A stretch of DNA of 64,000 nucleotides, from assembly GCA_020629155.1 (NCBI GenBank), contig JAHDDW010000003.1, forward strand, positions 62,001-126,000. Reading direction: 5' to 3'. Below the pieces are notes generated by a model that saw only the letters and a list, made by a program, of their open reading frames with translations, was not told the origin of the DNA and searched no databases. Of this stretch, positions 19,714 through 27,312 are shown piece by piece. The stretch comes from Acidimicrobiales bacterium. GTDB taxonomy: Bacteria > Actinomycetota > Acidimicrobiia > Acidimicrobiales > SZUA-35. Position numbers and translations under genes: made by a program. The stretch's first letter is position 1. Each line of letters begins with the position of its first letter.

Positions 19714-20934
19714 TTAAGGCTTTGCTACTGTGGCCAGTAAGGAGACAAGACGGTCAACTTCTTCGGTTGTGTTGTAATGCATCAGCCCTATACGCAACAC
19801 GCCTTCGCTTCTTTTTAACCCGAGGGCATCAACAAGACGGACGGCATACATGTGGCCGTTCCATGCAAAAACGCCCTCAGATCCCAAGAACTTTGCTAAC
19901 GTTTCGGGCGTTTGGTCATGCGAAGTCAAAGCAAAGGTTGGCGCTCGATTAGCAGTTGTTTGCATCCCATGTAAAGAAAAACCATCTAGCTGTGCAAGAT
20001 GTTCGAGAAAGTGTTCACTGAGACCCAGCTCCGACTCAGCGATCTTGGCGAAACTAACATCATAGTCTTCATTCTTTTTACCTCCGACAGACAGCAGGTA
20101 CTCAAGAGCAGCTCCTAACCCTGCCATCGCTGCAAAGTTTTGTGTTCCTGTTTCCCAGCAGTGTGGCGAAGTTTTTGGAGCAGGTTCGATTCGGTAAGGA
20201 ACCAATTTGTCCATCTCGTCAGCTTTCCCATACAATATGCCGATATGAGGACCAAAAAATTTGTAGGCAGAGCAAACCAGAAAATCGCATGACAACTTTT
20301 GTGTGTCTATCCGATGATGTGGAGCATGATGCGTTGCGTCTGCATAAACTAACGCACCTGCTTCGTGAGCTTTCTCACAAATTGAAGCGATAGCAACGTG
20401 GCTGCCAATCAAATTAGAGGAAAGTGTAACTGCCACCAATCTGGTTCGATTATTCAAAAGTGGGATCAGGTCATCAGCTGCAACCGTTCCCTTGTCCGGG
20501 TTATAGGGAATCGACATAACTTCAACTCCCCGTTCTTTTGCTGCCAACACCCAAGGGGAGATATTCGCCTCATGATCTATCTCAGATACGATAATACGAT
20601 CACCAGCCGTCCACGTTTGCGCCAGAGAACGACTAAAAGCGAAGGTCAAGCTAGTCATATTCTGCCCGAAAGAAACTTCAGCCGACGAGCAATTCAAAAA
20701 TCGAGCGACTTTGTCCCGAGTCTCAGCTACTAAACGAATAGTTTCCTGACCAGTCGCAAAGTTAGGGCCAAGATTAGCGTTACTTTCAAGTATGTAGCGT
20801 GACATAGCATCTGCCACAGAACGAGGGACCTGAGATCCGCCAGGGCCATCGAAATAAATGACCTGTTTCCCATTGAGCTGTCGATCAAGCGCAGGGAAAC
20901 ATGCTCTAATTGCTGAAAGATTCACTGTTGTCAT
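19714..20934 (-). CDS. PLP-dependent class V aminotransferase fold, cysteine-desulfurase-like protein
   Basis: YFDGPGGSQVP, DATHHAPHHRID, VCSAYKFFGPHIGILYG (PLP-Lys region), GVFAWNGHMYAVRL where SufS/IscS would carry its Cys loop. Confidence 0.88.
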   Translation of the reverse strand: MTTVNLSAIRACFPALDRQLNGKQVIYFDGPGGSQVPRSVADAMSRYILESNANLGPNFATGQETIRLVAETRDKVARFLNCSSAEVSFGQNMTSLTFAFSRSLAQTWTAGDRIIVSEIDHEANISPWVLAAKERGVEVMSIPYNPDKGTVAADDLIPLLNNRTRLVAVTLSSNLIGSHVAIASICEKAHEAGALVYADATHHAPHHRIDTQKLSCDFLVCSAYKFFGPHIGILYGKADEMDKLVPYRIEPAPKTSPHCWETGTQNFAAMAGLGAALEYLLSVGGKKNEDYDVSFAKIAESELGLSEHFLEHLAQLDGFSLHGMQTTANRAPTFALTSHDQTPETLAKFLGSEGVFAWNGHMYAVRLVDALGLKRSEGVLRIGLMHYNTTEEVDRLVSLLATVAKP

Positions 20935-21591
20935 CTACTCTTTGCGACGGTGTTCGCCTGCGGTTAAAACAAAAATATCCCAGTAGACGACTTTTTTGCC
21001 AGTCTTGGCTGTCATAGGCAAAGCGTGATGCATAACCTTTTCATCATCGATGAAGAGAAAATGCCCTGGTGGCAATATTTCAGAATAGATAGGGCCATCA
21101 GTCTTGTTCAGATGCACCGACGTTTCGCCTCCTTCAACTCCATCACGATCTACAACAAAAACCCCGAGATAATGGCACCCATCTCGATGCACGCCTTCAG
21201 GCGACGCGTTTCCGTCAAACCCACCACCTGCACGTATCCTAATTTGGTGAACTTCAATCGGAGTATTCGCCATGTTCACATCTGTTACGCGAACAAAACA
21301 ACCAAGAATATTCTGGAAACTTGGGTGGTTGTAGACGCTAGCGTCAATCTCATCAAATTCGCGATGAATATCGGGACGCCCTTCATATTTCGCAGTTTGA
21401 TAAAACAGCTTATGAGGAAGTTTCACAGGGCTTTGAGGTGTGCCCGCGAACCAGGAAAACCGACGGCTTCGGGTTCCACTCCGAAGATAAACATCTGTTG
21501 GCAAACGATCAAACGACTCTGCTAGCGCTTGCCTGTCAATTTCAGGGGCGTCTACAACAGCATACCCTTGCTCTTTTAACTCGTTGTTCAT
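20935..21591 (-). CDS. 2OG-Fe(II) dioxygenase family protein
   Basis: HQIRIRAGGGFDGNASPEGVHRDGCHYLGVFVVDR (HxD) and distal His FIDDEKVMHHALPM; similar to the isoleucine-dioxygenase-type 2OG-Fe dioxygenase family. Confidence 0.8.
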   Translation of the reverse strand: MNNELKEQGYAVVDAPEIDRQALAESFDRLPTDVYLRSGTRSRRFSWFAGTPQSPVKLPHKLFYQTAKYEGRPDIHREFDEIDASVYNHPSFQNILGCFVRVTDVNMANTPIEVHQIRIRAGGGFDGNASPEGVHRDGCHYLGVFVVDRDGVEGGETSVHLNKTDGPIYSEILPPGHFLFIDDEKVMHHALPMTAKTGKKVVYWDIFVLTAGEHRRKE

Positions 21592-21639
21592 ACAAGTGTC
21601 CTTTTGATATGAGAAACCTTAGAAACTTTCGGCCTGTGG

Positions 21640-23598
21640 TTAATGCTTATGGGCCTCAGGTTTGCAATAGGCAGCTAGCGCTCCACCTTGTGCAGAGCTA
21701 TACGGTTTCGTCTCAGACTGTGAACACATCTGGTCATAAATATCTTTCACTGGGATCCTAGCTTTCGGACTGTTATAACCAGTCACAAAGTCGTTTCGTA
21801 AACGCAGCGCACGAACATCTGAGTCAGGGTCACCTTCAGGATCGGCAAGCAGACCCGAGCCACATTCGGCGTTAAGAACATTACTGCAATTATCTACCCA
21901 TTCCTTATTTATCTGCTTATTCCATGCACCGAACCAGTCAGCATGCGCTGTCGAGCCACCAGGTTGCGTTTGGACTCGACTATCGGCGTCCACGTCAGAA
22001 GATAGGAACCATTTGCTTGTATCATCGCCTGGTTTGATGTCATAAAAAATGTGGGTTACAAGCGCAGGCAGCAACACTGGGTGGCTTGAAGGGCAAACGC
22101 TTGAATGCCAATAGTTAAGCGGCGCAGTAAAGTTTTTATCTCTGTTAGCTTCCCATTCGTCGACCGTATCTTCATTGCCGTTCCAGCAGTAATCATAAAA
22201 AATCATATACTCTAGCGCACCTGGCTGATTGCTAACCGAGCTAGCACATTTCGGAATTGTTGCCGATGGTTGTGTTTTTGCGCCGTTATATATGGTGTTG
22301 CAACGAAACGTCGATAGCCCAAGATTGTCTTGCTTATTGTTTGTCGTATCGCCAATCAACTGCAGATTCTCTGGATATGGCTGCACTTTGCCTATTCCAG
22401 CAGGTTTTTCTGTTTTATAATAGAAAAGCACTTTGCTTGGAACCACAACATTTTCTTTGCCGTCAAACATAGCAGGCACCCAATACGCCGTGCGATTCAG
22501 CTCGCCGCCGTTACAAGTAGACCCGCCAGAGTTCAGTAACGTGTCGTAGGTACTAAAAGCGTTTGTATCTGTGTTGCCAAGAAACATATGCAGATGCGCT
22601 GCCTCAGGCTGGCCAGGGAAAACAATCGGGTCGTCATAGCTGAAATGGCTCACTTCACAATTTGCGCGAAATGTTCCTGCACCGTTGTTTGGAAAGTAGC
22701 CGCCTGGAAACCATTCAGGTCCGTTATAAAAGCCTGACCCTACAATGTAATCTCGCGCTGATCCATAAAGGTCAGCTTTATTGTAAAGCTCCGATGAAGG
22801 TGTATCTCGATATCGGCTGTTGTCCTCAGCATGGTTTCTTACGGTCGACGCTTTGATGAGAGCAACACTTGCCGCATAGTTTTGGGCGGCTTTTGTTACA
22901 CTGGTTTCATGATTTTGTTCAGTGTGGCCAGTGTGGTCGCTGCTGTCGCTATCTTTGTGGTCGTTACCCTTATCTGCGCTTTCATGCGTGTTTTTATGAT
23001 CGGTGTTGTTAGTTGCCCCACTGTTGTCTGTATTAGTATGTGTACCGTTATGTTTATTGCTTTCATCGTGGTTTGCATCGTCCGCTTTCTCATGACTTGT
23101 GGGGTGATCATGATCAGAAGAATGTGTGCTTGGTTCGCTACTCGCAGGAGCCTGCGTGTTAGTAGTATTTTTGCTGCTTGATGATGTTTTGTTCCATAAA
23201 TCGTCATCATGACCTGCTGATTCATTATGCGTGTCAGTCGCAGCAGCTTCAGAGGTATTCGATCCAGGTTTTTTTAACGCTCTAGCTGCAGCTTGTTGCT
23301 GTTCAACAGGCTTTTGCAGAAGAGTGCTAGCTGTAGGTTTTTCTGCTTCATTATCGGAAGCTAGTGTTTCGCTTGGCTTGTCAGTTTCTTTGTCATCTAT
23401 CTCTACAGCCGCTAGTTTGTCTGGCAATAACGTACTTTCAGGCTCTTCTTCACTGCGATACGATGTGTCCTCTACAGAATCGGTTTGGACACTTTCGCTC
23501 GCCGAGAAGAAGCTACTTCCCCATAGCTGGGAGGAAATCCATCCTGAAAAACCCAAAAAGATTACTACAATAAATTTTCTTCCGCCAAGTTTTCTCAC
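21640..23598 (-). CDS. DUF1996-type secreted/anchored protein with a long His/Asp/Ser/Thr-rich linker
   Basis: N-terminal TM; FRANCEVSHFSYDDPIVFPGQPEAAHLHMFLGNTDTNAFST and ELNRTAYWVPAMFDGK are DUF1996 hallmarks; low-complexity HDDD/DHDHPTSHEKADDANHDESNKHNGTHTNTDNSG linker. Confidence 0.85.
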   Translation of the reverse strand: MRKLGGRKFIVVIFLGFSGWISSQLWGSSFFSASESVQTDSVEDTSYRSEEEPESTLLPDKLAAVEIDDKETDKPSETLASDNEAEKPTASTLLQKPVEQQQAAARALKKPGSNTSEAAATDTHNESAGHDDDLWNKTSSSSKNTTNTQAPASSEPSTHSSDHDHPTSHEKADDANHDESNKHNGTHTNTDNSGATNNTDHKNTHESADKGNDHKDSDSSDHTGHTEQNHETSVTKAAQNYAASVALIKASTVRNHAEDNSRYRDTPSSELYNKADLYGSARDYIVGSGFYNGPEWFPGGYFPNNGAGTFRANCEVSHFSYDDPIVFPGQPEAAHLHMFLGNTDTNAFSTYDTLLNSGGSTCNGGELNRTAYWVPAMFDGKENVVVPSKVLFYYKTEKPAGIGKVQPYPENLQLIGDTTNNKQDNLGLSTFRCNTIYNGAKTQPSATIPKCASSVSNQPGALEYMIFYDYCWNGNEDTVDEWEANRDKNFTAPLNYWHSSVCPSSHPVLLPALVTHIFYDIKPGDDTSKWFLSSDVDADSRVQTQPGGSTAHADWFGAWNKQINKEWVDNCSNVLNAECGSGLLADPEGDPDSDVRALRLRNDFVTGYNSPKARIPVKDIYDQMCSQSETKPYSSAQGGALAAYCKPEAHKH

Positions 23599-23690
23599 AG
23601 AAAAACTATCGGAGACGAAATAACGCTTTTAAGAGAATTAGTTCAATATTGTAGCATCTGAGCAGGATGAACTATTTGTCTAAAGTCCAG

Positions 23691-24422
23691 TCAACTATAC
23701 TGTGCGTAACCAGAATTTTCGAGCTCAAGAGCTAGCTCAGGACCGCCAGAGGCCACAATCGAACCGCCACTCAAAACATGCACTTTATCTGCTTTAAGTT
23801 CTGCAAGCAGGCGATTATAGTGCGTAATAACAAGCACACCCAAACCTGATTCTTGCGTTGCCTGCTCGACCCGTTCTGACACCATACGCAACGCATCGAT
23901 ATCTAGACCAGAATCTAATTCATCCAAAATAGCATACTTTGGTTTAATAACGCCAAGTTGCACTGTTTCGTTGCGTTTCATCTCGCCACCGCTTAAATCG
24001 ACATTTAATGGACGGTCAAGAAAATGCTCAGCAAATCCTATTCTTTTTGCCTCATCACGCAACGCATCACTGAGCTCGCCGTTTTCATAGCCTAAACCAG
24101 CAGCTTGCAATGCTGCATGTAGCGACACACCAGGCACTTCAGTTGGGTATTGCATAGCGAGGAAAAGACCAGCGCGAGCACGTTGCCATGTTGGCAAAGC
24201 GAGAAGGTCTTGCCCATCCAACGTAACTGCTCCAGCGGTAACGTCATAGCCTGCTTTGCCAAACAGCGCATTTGACAGTGTTGACTTTCCAGCTCCGTTG
24301 GGGCCCATTATCGCATGCACTTCACCAGGGTTAATAGTAAGGTTCACATCGCTAAGGATCTGTTTGCCTTCTACCGCAACACTAAGACTTACTATTTGCA
24401 AAGATTTTTCACTCATCAACAA
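23691..24422 (-). CDS. sufC: Fe-S cluster assembly ATPase SufC
   Basis: IMGPNGAGKSTLSNALFG, YPTEVPGVSLHAALQAA, LSGGEMKRNETVQLGVIKPKYAILDELDSGLDIDALR. Confidence 0.96.
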   Translation of the reverse strand: MLMSEKSLQIVSLSVAVEGKQILSDVNLTINPGEVHAIMGPNGAGKSTLSNALFGKAGYDVTAGAVTLDGQDLLALPTWQRARAGLFLAMQYPTEVPGVSLHAALQAAGLGYENGELSDALRDEAKRIGFAEHFLDRPLNVDLSGGEMKRNETVQLGVIKPKYAILDELDSGLDIDALRMVSERVEQATQESGLGVLVITHYNRLLAELKADKVHVLSGGSIVASGGPELALELENSGYAQYS

Positions 24423-24726
24423 ACACTTTCACTACACCGTCTTGCACTTTTGTTTCATAGGTTTTTACAGCTTTTGTTGCAGGAAAACACTGTGGTTCGC
24501 CTGTAAGCAACGAAAACGCTGAACCATGCTTCCAACATTCAAGCGTGAGCTCTTTGGTATCAAGCTCGCCTTCAGAGAGTGAATAATCAGCGTGTGAACA
24601 TCTATCGTCAACAATATGCACCTGATCATCTTGTAGGCGAACCACTGCGAGGCGAAGACCTTCTATATCGAAACGTTTTGCAGTAGCAACTTCTAAATCT
24701 TCTAGCAAACAAACATCATATTCCAT
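24409..24726 (-). CDS. Rieske [2Fe-2S] ferredoxin-like protein
   Basis: DRCSHADYSLSEG and LECWKHGSAFSLLTGEPQCFPA (CxH...CxxH) Rieske ligands. Confidence 0.9.
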   Translation of the reverse strand: MEYDVCLLEDLEVATAKRFDIEGLRLAVVRLQDDQVHIVDDRCSHADYSLSEGELDTKELTLECWKHGSAFSLLTGEPQCFPATKAVKTYETKVQDGVVKVFVDE

Positions 24727-24732
24727 TAGAAG

Positions 24733-25977
24733 TTACCCTTCAGCCGCTTCGCGACGACGAGCCGCTAATTTCTGATCAACAAACGACGCAATCGCGCCAT
24801 GCGCTTGCGGAACAGGGAGTTTTTGCAGAACCTCATCATAAAAACCTGCAACAATCAGCTGATCGGCTTCCAACGGCGGCACGCCTCTAGATTCAAGGTA
24901 AAAACGTTGCGCATCGTCAACTGGGTTTACTGTCGACGCGTGACTGCAATGAACCTCATTATTTTCAATCTCTAGGTTAGGAACCGACCATGTCCAAGCA
25001 TCATCGCTAAGTTTAATATTCCTATTTGTCTGGAAAGCATTCGACCCAGCACCTTCAGGGTGAATATGAATCAACCCGGTATAGATAGAACCAGCTGTGT
25101 CATCGACAACACCTTTGAAAAGCATGTTGCTTTGTGTGTCACGGTCGTCATGGTGTTGGTAGGTTCGAAAATCGTGCACTTGGTGACGATCGCCGTAATA
25201 GGCAGCGTTAAGGTCACCTGTCGCTCCCCTGCCAGCAAGGCGAATATCGCTTCTCGTTCTGCTATATGAGCCGCCGAAAGACGCAAGACCAACATTGAGG
25301 TTCGCTTGGCTAGCGACAGTGCCAAAGATGCGTGCCAGCTGGATATGCTCTGGCCCATTATTCTGAACTGCAAGATATTTCACAACAGCAGCTTCAGCAA
25401 CATCAAACGCAGTTACGTTGACGCTCAAAGCAGCGCTAACAGAAGAGGATTGTCGCTCGACAATAGACACATGAGAAGCCTCTCTAGCATCTACTTTGAT
25501 AGAAGGGAACGAAGCAACAGCATCGCCATTGTGATAATTGTTTATCACAATAGGTTCTTCGACTGCTAAACCTTTTGCGATAGTTATCGTTAGCGTCTGC
25601 GGCGTATACGCCTGATGCGCATAATCAAAGATATCTTCAGCCCAGCTATCTTGACTGCGACCTGCTATTTCTTTAGAAACACTGAGACCTTTGGCTTCCC
25701 ACGCAGCGTCAATAGCTATTTCTAGAACCCAGCCGTTAACAATAGTTATCGTGGCAGCTGGATTAGCAACCAGCTCGTCATTCTTACCTGCCATCACTTT
25801 TGGCATACTGGTCTGAGGTTGATAGCTCGCTGTTAAAACATCGCGCAGGGTGCTATAACGCCACTGTTCATCTTCAGTCGAAGGTAACGATAGCCCAGCC
25901 ATCGAAGCTACTGATTGTTCGCGTATAGGATGAGCATCAAGATCGGCTAAACTCGCCGTAGAAAAAATTTCTTTCAC
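24733..25977 (-). CDS. sufD: Fe-S cluster assembly protein SufD
   Basis: SufD/SufB family: SFGGSYSRTRSDIRLAGRGATGDLNAAYYGDRHQVHDFRTYQHHDD, HCSHASTVNPVDDAQRFYLESRGV. Confidence 0.92.
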   Translation of the reverse strand: MKEIFSTASLADLDAHPIREQSVASMAGLSLPSTEDEQWRYSTLRDVLTASYQPQTSMPKVMAGKNDELVANPAATITIVNGWVLEIAIDAAWEAKGLSVSKEIAGRSQDSWAEDIFDYAHQAYTPQTLTITIAKGLAVEEPIVINNYHNGDAVASFPSIKVDAREASHVSIVERQSSSVSAALSVNVTAFDVAEAAVVKYLAVQNNGPEHIQLARIFGTVASQANLNVGLASFGGSYSRTRSDIRLAGRGATGDLNAAYYGDRHQVHDFRTYQHHDDRDTQSNMLFKGVVDDTAGSIYTGLIHIHPEGAGSNAFQTNRNIKLSDDAWTWSVPNLEIENNEVHCSHASTVNPVDDAQRFYLESRGVPPLEADQLIVAGFYDEVLQKLPVPQAHGAIASFVDQKLAARRREAAEG

Positions 25978-26128
25978 AGCCTATAAACATAGCACCAAGG
26001 CCGACCAGCTCATCACTAGATCCGCTAGAACCTACTAAATATTTGCGAAAGCGAATTAAATTAAAAATACTGCTAGAAAATCAAGGACCTCGCCCACACT
26101 AAAAACAGACTGTGCTAGGTTCATTTCT

Positions 26129-26788
26129 GTGAAAGGCCAAGACGATCAACCAACTAGCTCTGCTTTAGGTTGTTCCCAAGTTTATGTATTGACCAATCAA
26201 GCAATGCCTGGACTCGTTAAGATCGGCATGACTGCTTTAGACGACCCAGATCAACGTGCCAACCAGCTCTACACGACTGGTGTGCCTTTACCATTTGAAG
26301 TTCATTACTCAGCTAAAGTTGCAAATGCTGATGATATAGAAGCCGCATTACACAATGCTTTTCGAGACAAACGACTTAACCCGCGACGAGAGTTCTTTGA
26401 AATCGAACCTGACCAGGCAATCGGCATTTTGAAGCTCTTTGATTTGGAAGAAACAACAGAACAGCTCAGAAACACATTTGACAAAGATGTCAGCTCTTCT
26501 GAACAGAATGCAGTGCAAAAAGCAAAACGACGGCGCCCACAACTCAACTTTGAAGATATGGGAATACCTATAGGAGCGCAACTTACGTTTGTCAGAGACG
26601 AAGACATTACTGCATTGATTGCCGAAACTAAGAAAGTCAACTTTGAAGGTGAGATACAATCCTTGACCGCTTTAACCACAGATCTTTTAAATTTAGATTA
26701 CAATGTTCAACCAACGCAATATTGGATGTATGAAGGCAGCACGTTAACAGAAATTTACAATCAGACCTACGTAACCTCTGATTATTAG
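26129..26788 (+). CDS. GIY-YIG superfamily (T5orf172/MUG113-like) nuclease domain protein
   Basis: VYVLTNQAMPGLVKIGMTALDDPDQRANQLYTTGVPLPFEVHYSAKVANADDIEAALHNAFRDKRLNPRREFFEI. Confidence 0.85.
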   Translation: MKGQDDQPTSSALGCSQVYVLTNQAMPGLVKIGMTALDDPDQRANQLYTTGVPLPFEVHYSAKVANADDIEAALHNAFRDKRLNPRREFFEIEPDQAIGILKLFDLEETTEQLRNTFDKDVSSSEQNAVQKAKRRRPQLNFEDMGIPIGAQLTFVRDEDITALIAETKKVNFEGEIQSLTALTTDLLNLDYNVQPTQYWMYEGSTLTEIYNQTYVTSDY

Positions 26789-27132
26789 CTGAACGGCCAC
26801 CATTTGAATTTCTTTTTCTTCTTGCCTACGCGAAAACCTTCTGGGTCGATCTCCGATTTTGCTGCTGGTGCAGCGGCGTTGATAATGTTTTCAGCTTCGT
26901 CTAGCAACGCTGCAACCGAATCGTCTTGACCGACACTTTCAGGGGCGTCTGGCACAGGTGGAGTTACTAACGAGCCATGTCGCCAATTCACGTCTGCAAG
27001 CCTTGGCGCAAATGAAGGACAATCGACTGGACAGCGCCACGGCGCCTCAGGAGCCAGATCAAGCGCACATTTGCGCATCGTATCACCACTTGGGTAGGAC
27101 CGAGATTGATAATGTTTGCAGTCTTGACGCAT
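26785..27132 (-). CDS. Cys-rich conserved hypothetical protein (possible metal binding)
   Basis: MRQDCKHYQSRSYPSGDTMRKCALDLAPEAPWRCPVDCPSFAPRL with spaced Cys residues, basic/aromatic tail KKKKKFKWWPFS. Confidence 0.6.
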   Translation of the reverse strand: MRQDCKHYQSRSYPSGDTMRKCALDLAPEAPWRCPVDCPSFAPRLADVNWRHGSLVTPPVPDAPESVGQDDSVAALLDEAENIINAAAPAAKSEIDPEGFRVGKKKKKFKWWPFS

Positions 27133-27183
27133 CGCCACTTTTTCTATTCTGCCACAACCACAGATAAAACACACGCCCTTAAA

Positions 27184-27243
27184 TATAAAGGTCGGGTTGT
27201 CTCATGTCCCTCCGACATGTGACAACCCGACCAGACCTTTATA
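27184..27243. repeat. Long imperfect inverted repeat / hairpin
   Basis: TATAAAGG TCGGGTTGTC T CATGTC cctcc GACATG T GACAACCCGA ccaga CCTTTATA. Confidence 0.85.
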
Positions 27244-27245
27244 AA

Positions 27246-27262
27246 CCTCAGTTTAACTGAGG
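27246..27262. repeat. Perfect short palindrome CCTCAGTTTAACTGAGG
   Basis: Read directly; lies next to the longer hairpin. Confidence 0.8.
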
Positions 27263-27312
27263 ATAACAATTTACGCTAGAGGCAAAAAATGCTAGCAGCT
27301 ATGCTACATCCT

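Noticed and set aside
22831-23181. Plus-strand 116-aa hydrophobic ORF
   Set aside because: Antisense to the His/Asp-rich DUF1996 linker; GAT/CAT-type codons read backwards give Ile/Met/Val-rich peptide. Artefact of composition.
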